Shown piece by piece: positions 1-7,704 of a stretch of 64,000 nucleotides of DNA. A program made the position numbers and the translations under genes. The DNA is taken from positions 62,001 through 126,000 of the forward strand of contig CAXXHP010000003.1 of assembly GCA_963662675.2 (NCBI GenBank), in the 5' to 3' direction. The notes beneath the pieces were generated by a model. That model was not told where the DNA came from and ran no database searches. It saw only the letters and a program-made list of their open reading frames with translations. Numbering within the stretch: position 1 is the first letter of the stretch; each line of letters opens with the position of its first letter. This DNA is from G963662675 sp963662675. Its GTDB lineage: Bacteria; Bacteroidota; Bacteroidia; Bacteroidales; Prolixibacteraceae.

Positions 1-136
1 CGGACAATCCTCGGAAAGCAAAATCGGAACGATATCTGCCTAAATCCGGTTTCCACGAATCTTGATAAACCTCTTCGCAAAGCTCTTCCCAGCTATTTAC
101 TACAAAATCATTCTGATATATTGGATTAGTACTCAT
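1..136 (-). CDS. FRG domain protein, N-terminal fragment
   Basis: The minus strand opens with ATG at 136 and runs off the window edge, giving about 45 residues that start MSTNPIYQNDF. The segment contains NSWEELCEEVYQ, then a Phe-Arg-Gly tripeptide followed by LS, which matches the start of the FRG domain, named after that conserved motif. FRG proteins are poorly characterised and often lie in accessory or defence-like neighbourhoods. The remainder of the protein is outside the window, so nothing can be said about additional domains. The family call rests on a short stretch. Confidence 0.6.
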   Translation of the reverse strand, partial: MSTNPIYQNDFVVNSWEELCEEVYQDSWKPDLGRYRSDFAFRGLS

Positions 137-310
137 CTTTTTCAAAGTTGAAATTTGAGATTGTTGATTGTGTTTGGAAGCTAATATTTATTTAAAAACC
201 ATTGAAAGTTAAGTATTTTTTAAAGAAAATATGAAAGTCTTTTGTGAAATGCTTGCTGCTTTTTCAGCAATACAATTAATTTAGTGGGCGTTAAAAACGA
301 CTGTTGTGTT

Positions 311-1597
311 ATGATCTGGAGATTTACAATTCTGTATATTTTTCTTTCCTGTTTATATTCTCCTGTTTATGCACAGATAGATGACGATTTTAACGAAGTA
401 TTACAAGTCCCACTCTTTTTCTCGGAAGTGAACCCGGAGAGCCCAGCGGGTATTTTTTCGCTCGATCTTCCATTTTATTTCTCAGGAGATAATGATCTGA
501 AGGAGGAATTTTCATTTGGCTATTCAATGGGGAATACTTGGCATCCGCAGGCTAGTTTTGTTTATCCCCAAAATATTACACAGGGGCAGAGAGCTCAGGT
601 GGAACCCATTCCAATGTACTTGCGTCCACAATATTTTGAGTTGGCAGGTATTGAAACTCAAGAAAAGGTATTTCATTCAGATGGGGTGTTGCAGCATTTT
701 AGGTTCGCATATTTAAAAAACTGGAGACATCAGAGCTTAATCCTTAATGTGAATATACACATGCTTGCGGGAGGATCATCACCCGTTAATTTCCTTGTCA
801 GCGATGGTCTGATTGAAGCCTTTCATTCCAGTTTTGGTGTCGAAGATAATTTTGGACGTCGGTTGTTTCCTTTCAATAGGGCTTCCATTGAGTTTACAGA
901 CGAAACTGGGAAATCGATAAGGAAAGACAAGGGAGATGTTTTTCTTGGCGTTATTGACCTTCATTATTATCGTAGCTTATTTCGGGTGAATAGTACGAAA
1001 TGGCAATTTGACAGCCAGCTTTCAGCACATCTTTCTGTGCCTCTCAATAATCTCCATTCATATGTAATTCCGGGAATATCTGCAGGTTTTCGAGTGGATC
1101 GGCTGTTGGGTGCAAAAAGCTCATTTACTGTTGCGTTAGATGGTGGTGTTGTCGATCAGACTTTTCTTAAAATGGGCGATGGGCTAAATTTTATTGACTG
1201 GAAATATAGGAAGCAGGCAAAAGCTTATATGGGTGTTAATTTTATCTCAAAAAAGAAAAATACAACGGTTATTGGTATCTTAACTAATTATCAGGATCCG
1301 CTTATGAAAGGTTATTATTTCACAATGGATCAAATGGGATATCATGAAATTGGTGTTCAGTTTCTGGAGGAAGGCGATATTTGGGAAGGCCAACCCATTT
1401 CTCAAATGTTTAGGCTGGCAAAGCTTACGCCTGCATCACTTTATTATTTTTCACTTAAGTCGTATTTGGTTCTTGGCTTTCATAAAAATGGGAGAAAGTT
1501 AAACGTGTATCTCGGTGAAGATCTGATCTCTGTTAATAATGCACCCGATATACAACTTGGTTTTCAATACAGCTTGCCCTTGTTGTGGCATAAGTAG
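311..1597 (+). CDS. DUF3187-like outer-membrane or periplasmic protein
   Basis: I place the start at ATG 311 rather than GTG 284 because it yields a clean signal peptide (MIWRFTILYIFLSCLYSPVYA, cleavage before Gln). The mature protein is about 407 residues, rich in aromatic and alternating hydrophobic residues as in outer-membrane beta proteins. A central segment (DGLIEAFHSSFGVEDNFGRR in the ORF) resembles the DUF3187 signature, in which an IExFHxxFGLP-type run is followed by Gly-Arg and a downstream PxN region. Function is unknown. The gene stands alone, 73 nt before lipA. An unrelated beta-barrel is the alternative; the DUF3187 link is by motif memory only. Confidence 0.6.
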   Translation: MIWRFTILYIFLSCLYSPVYAQIDDDFNEVLQVPLFFSEVNPESPAGIFSLDLPFYFSGDNDLKEEFSFGYSMGNTWHPQASFVYPQNITQGQRAQVEPIPMYLRPQYFELAGIETQEKVFHSDGVLQHFRFAYLKNWRHQSLILNVNIHMLAGGSSPVNFLVSDGLIEAFHSSFGVEDNFGRRLFPFNRASIEFTDETGKSIRKDKGDVFLGVIDLHYYRSLFRVNSTKWQFDSQLSAHLSVPLNNLHSYVIPGISAGFRVDRLLGAKSSFTVALDGGVVDQTFLKMGDGLNFIDWKYRKQAKAYMGVNFISKKKNTTVIGILTNYQDPLMKGYYFTMDQMGYHEIGVQFLEEGDIWEGQPISQMFRLAKLTPASLYYFSLKSYLVLGFHKNGRKLNVYLGEDLISVNNAPDIQLGFQYSLPLLWHK

Positions 1598-1670
1598 ATG
1601 TTTCCTTTTCCGATATCTGGTATGAACAAGCATTCGTTTTTCCTGTTTAAAGGTCAAAACTTATTTTACG

Positions 1671-2534
1671 ATGACAGCTATTTCAGGGAAGAGAGAACGA
1701 TTGCCACGTTGGATGAAATCACCCCTGCCAAGTGGTGAAAACTACTCAAAGGTTAAACGATTAATTGCCGAGCACAAATTAAACACGATATGCACCAGCG
1801 GAAATTGCCCAAATAAGGGAGAATGTTGGAATGCGGGAACTGCCAGTTTTATGATTCTGGGTGATAAATGTACGCGGAATTGCCGTTTTTGTTATGTGAA
1901 AAATTTGGTTCCCGATCCTGTGGATTGGGAAGAGCCGCAGCGCCTGGCTGAAACGATTAAAACCTTGGGGCTGCGTCATTGTGTAATCACATCAGTTGAC
2001 AGGGACGATTTGCCCGATGGTGGTGCTGGATTTTGGGCAACAACCATTCGAAAAATCAAAGAGCTTAGTCCTGAGACAACAATTGAAACATTGATCCCCG
2101 ATTTTCATGCAAAAAAAGAATTGGTGCAACAGGTAATTGATTCAAGGCCGGAAGTAATATCTCACAATTTGGAAACAGTAAGAAGGCTTACCCCGAAAAT
2201 TAGGAGTACAGCTCGCTATGATCGTAGTCTGAAAGTAATTTCATATATCGCTGAATCGGGCATTGTTCCCAAATCGGGCATTATGCTTGGTCTAGGAGAA
2301 TCTCAGAATGAGGTACTGGAGGCAATGGATGATTTAAAAGAAGCCGGGTGCAAAGTCCTCACTCTTGGGCAATACCTGCAGCCTGCCCCACATTTAATGA
2401 AAGTTGTTGAGTACATTACTCCTGAGCAATTCGAAATCTATAGAAAAGAAGCATATAAACGCGGTTTCCGATATGTTGAAAGCAGCCCTTTGGTTCGCTC
2501 TTCTTATCATGCCGAGCGCCATGTTAATGCTTGA
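1671..2534 (+). CDS. lipA: Lipoyl synthase
   Basis: This 287-residue radical SAM enzyme inserts two sulfurs into octanoyl groups on lipoyl-domain proteins such as the E2 subunits of 2-oxoacid dehydrogenases and GcvH. Both cluster motifs are visible: the auxiliary [4Fe-4S] set C41, C46 and C52 in CTSGNCPNKGEC, and the radical SAM set C67, C71 and C74 in CTRNCRFC. The C-terminal RSSY serine motif, which ligates the auxiliary cluster, is at 276-279. Length is normal for the family. The next gene, a flavin reductase, starts 12 nt downstream in the same direction and could supply electrons, though that is inference. No lipB lies nearby. Confidence 0.97.
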   Translation: MTAISGKRERLPRWMKSPLPSGENYSKVKRLIAEHKLNTICTSGNCPNKGECWNAGTASFMILGDKCTRNCRFCYVKNLVPDPVDWEEPQRLAETIKTLGLRHCVITSVDRDDLPDGGAGFWATTIRKIKELSPETTIETLIPDFHAKKELVQQVIDSRPEVISHNLETVRRLTPKIRSTARYDRSLKVISYIAESGIVPKSGIMLGLGESQNEVLEAMDDLKEAGCKVLTLGQYLQPAPHLMKVVEYITPEQFEIYRKEAYKRGFRYVESSPLVRSSYHAERHVNA

Positions 2535-2546
2535 TAATAATAAGAG

Positions 2547-3191
2547 ATGGATAAAGGATTGCATACGATAATTGAGGTTGAGGACTTAACTCCGGAAACA
2601 TTTGTACTTCATTTTGAAAGGAATGATTTTGAATTTACGCCTGGACAATATGTTGTTTTGCGTGATCCGGAAACAGGAGAAGGCCGAGAATATTCCATCT
2701 ACAATTCAATTCAGGAGAACAAACTTTCATTTTTAATAAAAGAGGTAAATAACGGCGACTTTTCACGTTATCTGCGTCATCTTGCGGTAGGCTCAAAGCT
2801 ATATGTTGAGGGGTCGCGGGGGTTTTTCATTCTTGATGAAAAGGTAAAAGAAGGGCATCCGGTGCTTTTTATTGCGAGTGGAACAGGTATTTCGCCCTTT
2901 CATTCATTTGTTGGAAGTTTCCCAAAATTGAACTATAATTTGCTGCATGGTGTCCGGTTTTCAGATGAGGCATACGGGAAAGACGCCTTCAATCCATATC
3001 GTTTGTGTACATCAAGAGAGGAGTCCGGTCATTATTTCGGTCGGGTGACATATTACTTACATAAAAATCAGGTTAGTCCGGAAACAATCTGCTATTTGTG
3101 CGGTAACTCAGATATGATAGACGAAGTCACCGAAATCCTCGAAAAGCAAGGTGTCCCTGCCGAGAATATTCGTTCTGAAGTGTTTTTCTAA
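2547..3191 (+). CDS. Ferredoxin/flavodoxin reductase-like FAD/NAD(P) oxidoreductase
   Basis: The 214-residue protein has the two-domain FNR fold: an N-terminal FAD-binding barrel with the RxYS motif at about residues 47-50 (GREYSIYNS) and a C-terminal NAD(P)-binding domain starting with GTGISPF at 112-118 and ending with a CGN motif near 186. It lacks a [2Fe-2S] domain, so it is a simple flavoprotein reductase acting on a separate carrier. It sits 12 nt after lipA and is likely cotranscribed, suggesting that it reduces the ferredoxin or flavodoxin required by the radical SAM enzyme. The exact partner cannot be decided from sequence. Confidence 0.85.
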   Translation: MDKGLHTIIEVEDLTPETFVLHFERNDFEFTPGQYVVLRDPETGEGREYSIYNSIQENKLSFLIKEVNNGDFSRYLRHLAVGSKLYVEGSRGFFILDEKVKEGHPVLFIASGTGISPFHSFVGSFPKLNYNLLHGVRFSDEAYGKDAFNPYRLCTSREESGHYFGRVTYYLHKNQVSPETICYLCGNSDMIDEVTEILEKQGVPAENIRSEVFF

Positions 3192-3281
3192 CCCAATAAG
3201 TTTAAAGTAAGCATAGATTTTCTTGTTCTCACTATTGAAAACAATTCTCTTAATTCTTTTAGGTAGATTTATGACGTTTTA

Positions 3282-3289
3282 TAATTTTG
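3282..3289 (+). promoter_or_regulatory. Promoter -7 element before the B3/B4 gene
   Basis: TAATTTTG is an exact match to the Bacteroidota -7 consensus TAnnTTTG and lies 24 nt before the ATG at 3314. No good TTG -33 element is visible at the usual spacing, so this is a partial promoter call. Confidence 0.45.
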
Positions 3290-3313
3290 TTTGGAGAATT
3301 AAGATTGTAGTAG

Positions 3314-3979
3314 ATGAAAACGATTTCAATTGGAGCTGATTTAGCGGATAGCTGTCCTGATGTTTGCCTGTCGTGTATTGAGTGTGATGTCGTTGTAGAA
3401 TCCTTTCGCGAAGACTTGTGGAAATATGTGGAGGCTAAGTGTAAAGAGATTTATCGTTCGTTGGAAATTGAAAACATACGGCACATTCCAGCCATAGCCT
3501 CCTCTCGTAAAGCATACAAAGCCTGTGGGAAAGACCCTGCCCGTTATCGATTATCTGCCGAGTCTCTCTTGCGTCGTGTTGTAAAAGACAAAGGGTTATA
3601 CCAAATAAATAATGTTGTTGATTTACTGAATCTTGTTTCAATAAGCTCCGGTTTTTCTATAGGTGGTTATGATGCTGAACGCATTATCGGTAAAGTGGTA
3701 ATGGGTATTGGGCAGAAGGACGAACCCTATGAAGGATTAGGACGAGGTGAACTGAATATTGAAGGAATGCCTGTTTTACGTGATCAACTTGGTGCTTTTG
3801 GCACACCAACATCCGATTCGGAGCGAACAGGTGTTCGGCTAAATACTCATCGCTTTTTGATGGTTATCATTTCTTATGATGGCGGATATTCCTTGCATGA
3901 TGCTAGCCAGTTGGCAATGAGCCTTCTGTCCGATTTTGCGTCTGCGAGTAAGATTGAAACTTATCAGGTGACAGTATGA
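3314..3979 (+). CDS. B3/B4 tRNA-binding domain protein
   Basis: The 221-residue protein matches the stand-alone B3/B4 domain family, related to the editing module of the phenylalanyl-tRNA synthetase beta subunit. Typical features are SSRKAYKACGKDPARYR (about 64-80), the NNVVDLLNLVSI segment (about 99-110) and a late GxxGTPTSDSERTG stretch (about 162-175). Stand-alone members are thought to act on mischarged aminoacyl-tRNA or another small aminoacyl substrate, but this is not firmly established for bacterial solo forms. It precedes the nitrilase gene by 46 nt. It is one of two solo aminoacyl-tRNA editing-like proteins in this window; the other is the ThrRS editing domain ending at 23447. Confidence 0.85.
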   Translation: MKTISIGADLADSCPDVCLSCIECDVVVESFREDLWKYVEAKCKEIYRSLEIENIRHIPAIASSRKAYKACGKDPARYRLSAESLLRRVVKDKGLYQINNVVDLLNLVSISSGFSIGGYDAERIIGKVVMGIGQKDEPYEGLGRGELNIEGMPVLRDQLGAFGTPTSDSERTGVRLNTHRFLMVIISYDGGYSLHDASQLAMSLLSDFASASKIETYQVTV

Positions 3980-4025
3980 TAGGACTAAAGATATTTGGGT
4001 AATCCGAAATTCATACATTTCAACT

Positions 4026-4808
4026 ATGCATAATCACTTTCTTCATATTGCCCTTATTCAAATGGACTTGGTTTGGGAGGATGTTGATGCAAACTTATTG
4101 CATCTGGAAAAACTCTTCACCCAGATTTCTCCGGAAACTGAGTTGATCATACTGCCCGAAATGTTTTCCACTGGCTTTTCAATGCACGTTGAGGAATTTG
4201 CGGAACTAATGGATGGAAAAACGGTGAATTGGATGAAAGACAAATCGAAACAACTGGAGAAAGTCTTATGCGGCAGTCTGATGATACGTGAAGATGGGCT
4301 TTTCTACAATCGTTTTGTTTTTGTAAGACCCAACGGTGAGGTTGAATATTACGACAAACGTCATCTGTTCTCGATGGGAGAGGAGCATGTTCACTTTTCG
4401 TCGGGAAAGGAAAGGAAAGTATTTCAACTTAAGGATTTCAGAATATTACCACAAATATGTTATGATTTGCGTTTCCCGGTATTTAGTCGTAATCGGGGAG
4501 ATTACGATTTGCTTATAAATGTGGCCAATTGGCCGGCACCACGGAAAGATGTCTGGAAAACCTTATTGAAAGCCCGTGCCATTGAAAATCAAGCCTATGT
4601 TGCCGGAGTTAATCGGGTTGGTATAGATGCGAATGGCATTCGATACTCAGGCGACAGTTTAATCATTGATCCAAAGGGTAAGGAAATGTCTGTTGGGAAT
4701 TCATCTGCAGAAGAGATTTTTTCAGCCAGACTATCCAAAGAGATACTCGATAGCTTTCGTAGAAATTTTCAGGCTCTGGATGATGCCGATAATTTCAAGC
4801 TGTATTAG
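4026..4808 (+). CDS. Omega-amidase-like nitrilase (YafV family)
   Basis: This 260-residue carbon-nitrogen hydrolase shows the catalytic triad Glu45 (ILPEMF), Lys111 (YDKRHLF) and Cys145 (PQICYDLRFP). The DKRHLFSMGEEH segment and overall length match the YafV/Nit2 subgroup, which hydrolyses alpha-keto acid amides such as 2-oxoglutaramate and 2-oxosuccinamate to ammonia and the keto acid, salvaging products of transamination. There is no signal peptide, so it is cytoplasmic. It follows the B3/B4 gene. Substrate specificity is inferred from the family. Confidence 0.88.
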   Translation: MHNHFLHIALIQMDLVWEDVDANLLHLEKLFTQISPETELIILPEMFSTGFSMHVEEFAELMDGKTVNWMKDKSKQLEKVLCGSLMIREDGLFYNRFVFVRPNGEVEYYDKRHLFSMGEEHVHFSSGKERKVFQLKDFRILPQICYDLRFPVFSRNRGDYDLLINVANWPAPRKDVWKTLLKARAIENQAYVAGVNRVGIDANGIRYSGDSLIIDPKGKEMSVGNSSAEEIFSARLSKEILDSFRRNFQALDDADNFKLY

Positions 4809-5112
4809 TTCTTTGTTGATGGTCAGTGTTTTACTATTTATCCCCTGAGGCATAGGTCTGCAACCTTGTTTTAATATCTATTATTTTGTGTTTTTAAGTC
4901 TATTCGATCAAATGTTTAAATCATTTGTGATTCGGTCCTCGTGTTGTTGAGCATGTTAATTATGATTTGTATTTTACAACACGCAGGATACTAGTTTTTT
5001 AGGTGTTTTGTTTGTTGTTATTTGTAATTGTGTTATACAATTATGTCATGTCTCGGAAAGGGATAATTATTACATTTGATCGATTTTTTTTAACCTACAG
5101 ACTTATAAACCT
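4809..5112. other. Intergenic region before pckG with two inverted repeats
   Basis: No gene is visible. A long hairpin could form between CGTGTTGT (4940-4947) and ACAACACG (4976-4983). A separate short palindrome AATTGT-gttat-ACAATT spans 5026-5042. A -7 match TACATTTG is at 5071-5078, 35 nt before the pckG ATG, but without a clear TTG -33. The palindrome just upstream of the -7 element could be a regulator site for gluconeogenic control; that is inference. Confidence 0.4.
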
Positions 5113-6900
5113 ATGACAAACAACAAAAAACTTTTAATGTGGGTCGATGAATGGGCCAATCTTTGTCAGCCAGACAAAGTATATTGGTGCGATGGCTCTG
5201 AAGATGAGAATGATCGACTTTTAGCCGAAATGGTTGCTTCTGGGGCAGCTATCAAATTGAATGATAAGAAACAACCCGGATCATATTCTTTCAACTCAGA
5301 TCCTTCAGATGTGGCTCGTGTCGAAAATAGGACTTACATCTCTACAGAGAAGGAAGAGGATGCAGGCCCCACAAATAACTGGATGGCTCCTAAGGAAATG
5401 AAAGCCATCTTACGTGAAAAATTTCGGGGTTGCATGAAAGGGCGCATCATGTACATCATTCCATTTAGTATGGGACCTCTCGGTTCTGATATCGCAAAGA
5501 TTGGCGTTGAGATCACAGATTCTGCATATGTAGTTGTTAATATGCGCATTATGACACGTATGGGGAAGGCTGTCCTCGATGTTTTAGGTGACAATGATTT
5601 TATTCCATGTATTCATTCTGTTGGTTCTCCGTTGGCTGAAGGACAAGAAGATGTTCGCTGGCCTTGTGCTCCAATTGAAGAAAAATACATTAGCCATTTC
5701 CCCGAAACGCAGGAAATTTGGTCATATGGTTCCGGATATGGTGGAAATGCATTGTTAGGGAAAAAATGTCTCGCTTTGCGTATTGCGTCATATGTGGCAA
5801 AACAAGAAGGTTGGTTGGCAGAGCATATGTTAATTATGGGGATTACAAATCCGAAGGGTGAGAAAAAGTATATTGCCGCTGCATTTCCCAGTGCTTGTGG
5901 GAAAACTAATTTGGCTATGTTAATTCCAACTATTCCGGGGTGGAAGGTTGAAACGGTAGGAGATGATATTGCATGGATGAAATTTGGAGCAGATGGGCGT
6001 TTGTATGCTATTAATCCTGAAGCTGGGTTCTTTGGAGTAGCTCCAATGACATCAATGGAAACCAATCCAAATGCCATGATTTCAACCCAGTCAAACTCCA
6101 TATTTACGAATGTTGGATTAACGAAGGATCAAGATATATGGTGGGAAGGTATTGGAACCGATTGTCCCTCTGAAATTATTAATTGGAAAAACAAAGTTCA
6201 TAACCCGGATTCCGGAGATGTCGTGGCACATCCGAATGCTCGTTTTACTGCTCCGGCAGGTCAGTGTCCTGCAATTGATGCAGATTGGGAAAAGCCGGAA
6301 GGTGTGCCAATTTCGGCATTTTTATTTGGCGGACGTCGTCCTTCAACGGTGCCTTTGGTTTATCAGGCAAAGAGCTGGAACCATGGTGTGTTTATGGGGT
6401 CAATTGTAGGATCAGAAGTCACAGCCGCTGCCATTGGTTTAAAGGCTGGTGTTCGTCGTGATCCATTTGCGATGTTGCCATTCTGTGGGTATCACATGGG
6501 CGATTATTTTGGACATTGGATTGACATTGCCAAAAATGCACCCGATCAAGGAAAGTTGCCGAAAATATTCAATGTGAATTGGTTTAGGAAAGATGAAAGT
6601 GGTAAATGGCTATGGCCTGGTTATGGCGAAAATATGCGTGTTCTGGAGTGGATATTCAATGCGTGTGACAATGCTGTCGAAACCATTGATACTCCAATTG
6701 GTATTGTGCCAAATAAAGCAGATATCAATCTAAATGGGATAGAAGATGTGTCTGAGAATATGGATGAGCTACTAAGCGTTAATAGAGAAAAATGGCTTGA
6801 AGAGTGCGTGTTGATTGAAGAGCACTATGCAAAGTTTGGGTCCCAACTTCCAGAAGAGTTGAAAAATGAATTTGAAACCCTGAAATCTAATCTTAATTAG
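5113..6900 (+). CDS. pckG: Phosphoenolpyruvate carboxykinase (GTP)
   Basis: At 595 residues this matches the GTP-dependent PEPCK family, which interconverts oxaloacetate plus GTP with PEP, CO2 and GDP. The kinase-1a P-loop is the GTP-type FPSACGKTN (258-266), and FGGRRPS lies at 405-411. Cys262 within the P-loop is the reactive cysteine typical of GTP forms. In a fermentative Bacteroidota cell the enzyme can run toward oxaloacetate to feed the succinate branch or toward PEP for gluconeogenesis; which direction dominates here is inference. It is monocistronic, with a strong terminator 33 nt after the stop. Confidence 0.97.
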   Translation: MTNNKKLLMWVDEWANLCQPDKVYWCDGSEDENDRLLAEMVASGAAIKLNDKKQPGSYSFNSDPSDVARVENRTYISTEKEEDAGPTNNWMAPKEMKAILREKFRGCMKGRIMYIIPFSMGPLGSDIAKIGVEITDSAYVVVNMRIMTRMGKAVLDVLGDNDFIPCIHSVGSPLAEGQEDVRWPCAPIEEKYISHFPETQEIWSYGSGYGGNALLGKKCLALRIASYVAKQEGWLAEHMLIMGITNPKGEKKYIAAAFPSACGKTNLAMLIPTIPGWKVETVGDDIAWMKFGADGRLYAINPEAGFFGVAPMTSMETNPNAMISTQSNSIFTNVGLTKDQDIWWEGIGTDCPSEIINWKNKVHNPDSGDVVAHPNARFTAPAGQCPAIDADWEKPEGVPISAFLFGGRRPSTVPLVYQAKSWNHGVFMGSIVGSEVTAAAIGLKAGVRRDPFAMLPFCGYHMGDYFGHWIDIAKNAPDQGKLPKIFNVNWFRKDESGKWLWPGYGENMRVLEWIFNACDNAVETIDTPIGIVPNKADINLNGIEDVSENMDELLSVNREKWLEECVLIEEHYAKFGSQLPEELKNEFETLKSNLN

Positions 6901-6932
6901 ATAGTTACAGTTCCAATAATTCTATTTCTCTT

Positions 6933-6963
6933 CAAAGGCTGTCAATTTTTTGACAGCCTTTGT
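6933..6963 (+). terminator. Terminator after pckG
   Basis: AAAGGCTGTCA (6934-6944) pairs with TGACAGCCTTT (6951-6961) around a short AT loop, and TGTTGTT follows. The 11-bp stem 33 nt after the pckG stop supports a monocistronic transcript. Confidence 0.85.
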
Positions 6964-7069
6964 TGTTCTATGAGATTATCTGTTCTGATTCCTCTTTTGG
7001 GAAGGAAAATGTAAATTGAAACGCAGAATCTCGTAAAATTACAGATTCTGTATTTTTTTATGCGCATAA

Positions 7070-7114
7070 AACTAACGAATTAGTTTGCAAACTAAAAAAA
7101 TAGTTATATGTTTG
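7070..7114 (+). promoter_or_regulatory. Upstream BlaI-type operator pair with embedded promoter (P1)
   Basis: Two 16-bp inverted repeats start 20 bp apart: AACTAAcgaaTTAGTT (7070-7085) and AACTAAAAAAATAGTT (7090-7105). They overlap a textbook Bacteroidota promoter: -33 TTTG at 7084-7087, 19 nt spacer, -7 TATGTTTG at 7107-7114. The first operator covers the -33 edge and the second fills the spacer, ideal for repression. The same geometry recurs 177 bp downstream. BlaI/MecI-family repressors bind such short palindromes and usually autoregulate, so blaI is the natural candidate regulator. Confidence 0.7.
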
Positions 7115-7246
7115 TTTTTAATGATGAGTATCTTAAAAATGAAATATAATGAAAATAGTGTACGATCTTCTTTTGTAGCTCATAGAGGCTGCATGGAAAT
7201 GTTGTTTACAAGGTAAATATTCATTTCGATTTTTTTTGAACATTCG

Positions 7247-7291
7247 AACTAATAATTTAGTTGCAAAACTGGCATTTTAGTTTTAATTGTT
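7247..7291 (+). promoter_or_regulatory. blaI-proximal operator pair with embedded promoter (P2)
   Basis: AACTAAtaatTTAGTT (7247-7262) is a perfect 16-bp palindrome with the same arms as the operator at 7070. A second, weaker copy, AACT-ggcatttt-AGTT, is at 7267-7282, again 20 bp further on. A -33 TTG at 7261-7263 and a degenerate -7 (TAATTGTT, 7284-7291) occupy the same relative positions as in P1: the -7 begins 37 bp after the first operator in both modules. The blaI ATG is 33 nt further downstream. Confidence 0.65.
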
Positions 7292-7323
7292 GTAAATTAA
7301 ACTTCCAAATTAAAAATTGAATC

Positions 7324-7692
7324 ATGATTAGAGAATTAACCAAAGCAGAAGAGCAGATAATGCAAATTTTATGGAAACTAGAGAAGGCATTTGTGAAAGA
7401 TATAATTGAGAAAATGCCTGAGCCAAAACCTGCTTACAATACGGTATCAACCATTGTTCGAATTTTGGAGAAGAAAGGGGTTGTCAATCATGATGCTTTT
7501 GGAAATACGCACCGATATTATCCTCTTATCTCTAAAAAGGAATATACAAAAGCCTTTTTAAAGAACTTTTTGACAAACTATTTTGGAAATTCATTTCAGG
7601 AAATGGTCTCGTTTTTTGCCAAAGAAGACAATATGAGCATCTCAGAGCTGGAAGAATTGATGAAAGAAGTGGGCAAAGATCTTGATAATTAA
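7324..7692 (+). CDS. blaI: BlaI/MecI-family transcriptional repressor
   Basis: The 122-residue protein is a winged-helix repressor. ELTKAEEQIMQILWKLEKAFVKDII opens the DNA-binding domain, followed by the recognition-helix region KPAYNTVSTIVRILEKKG and the wing. The C-terminal helices (about 80-122) form the dimerisation part. In characterised systems BlaI represses its own operon and is cleaved or inactivated after the membrane sensor BlaR1 detects a signal; here the next gene, 12 nt downstream, encodes that partner. Two operator pairs precede the gene. No beta-lactamase gene is adjacent, so the signal need not be a beta-lactam; in Bacteroidota such pairs are often linked to envelope or redox stress. 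Confidence 0.92.
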   Translation: MIRELTKAEEQIMQILWKLEKAFVKDIIEKMPEPKPAYNTVSTIVRILEKKGVVNHDAFGNTHRYYPLISKKEYTKAFLKNFLTNYFGNSFQEMVSFFAKEDNMSISELEELMKEVGKDLDN

Positions 7693-7704
7693 AATGCTAA
7701 GACA

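Noticed and set aside
5613..6101. 162-aa minus-strand ORF
   Set aside because: It lies wholly inside pckG in an antisense frame, has no family features, and the plus-strand enzyme is complete.
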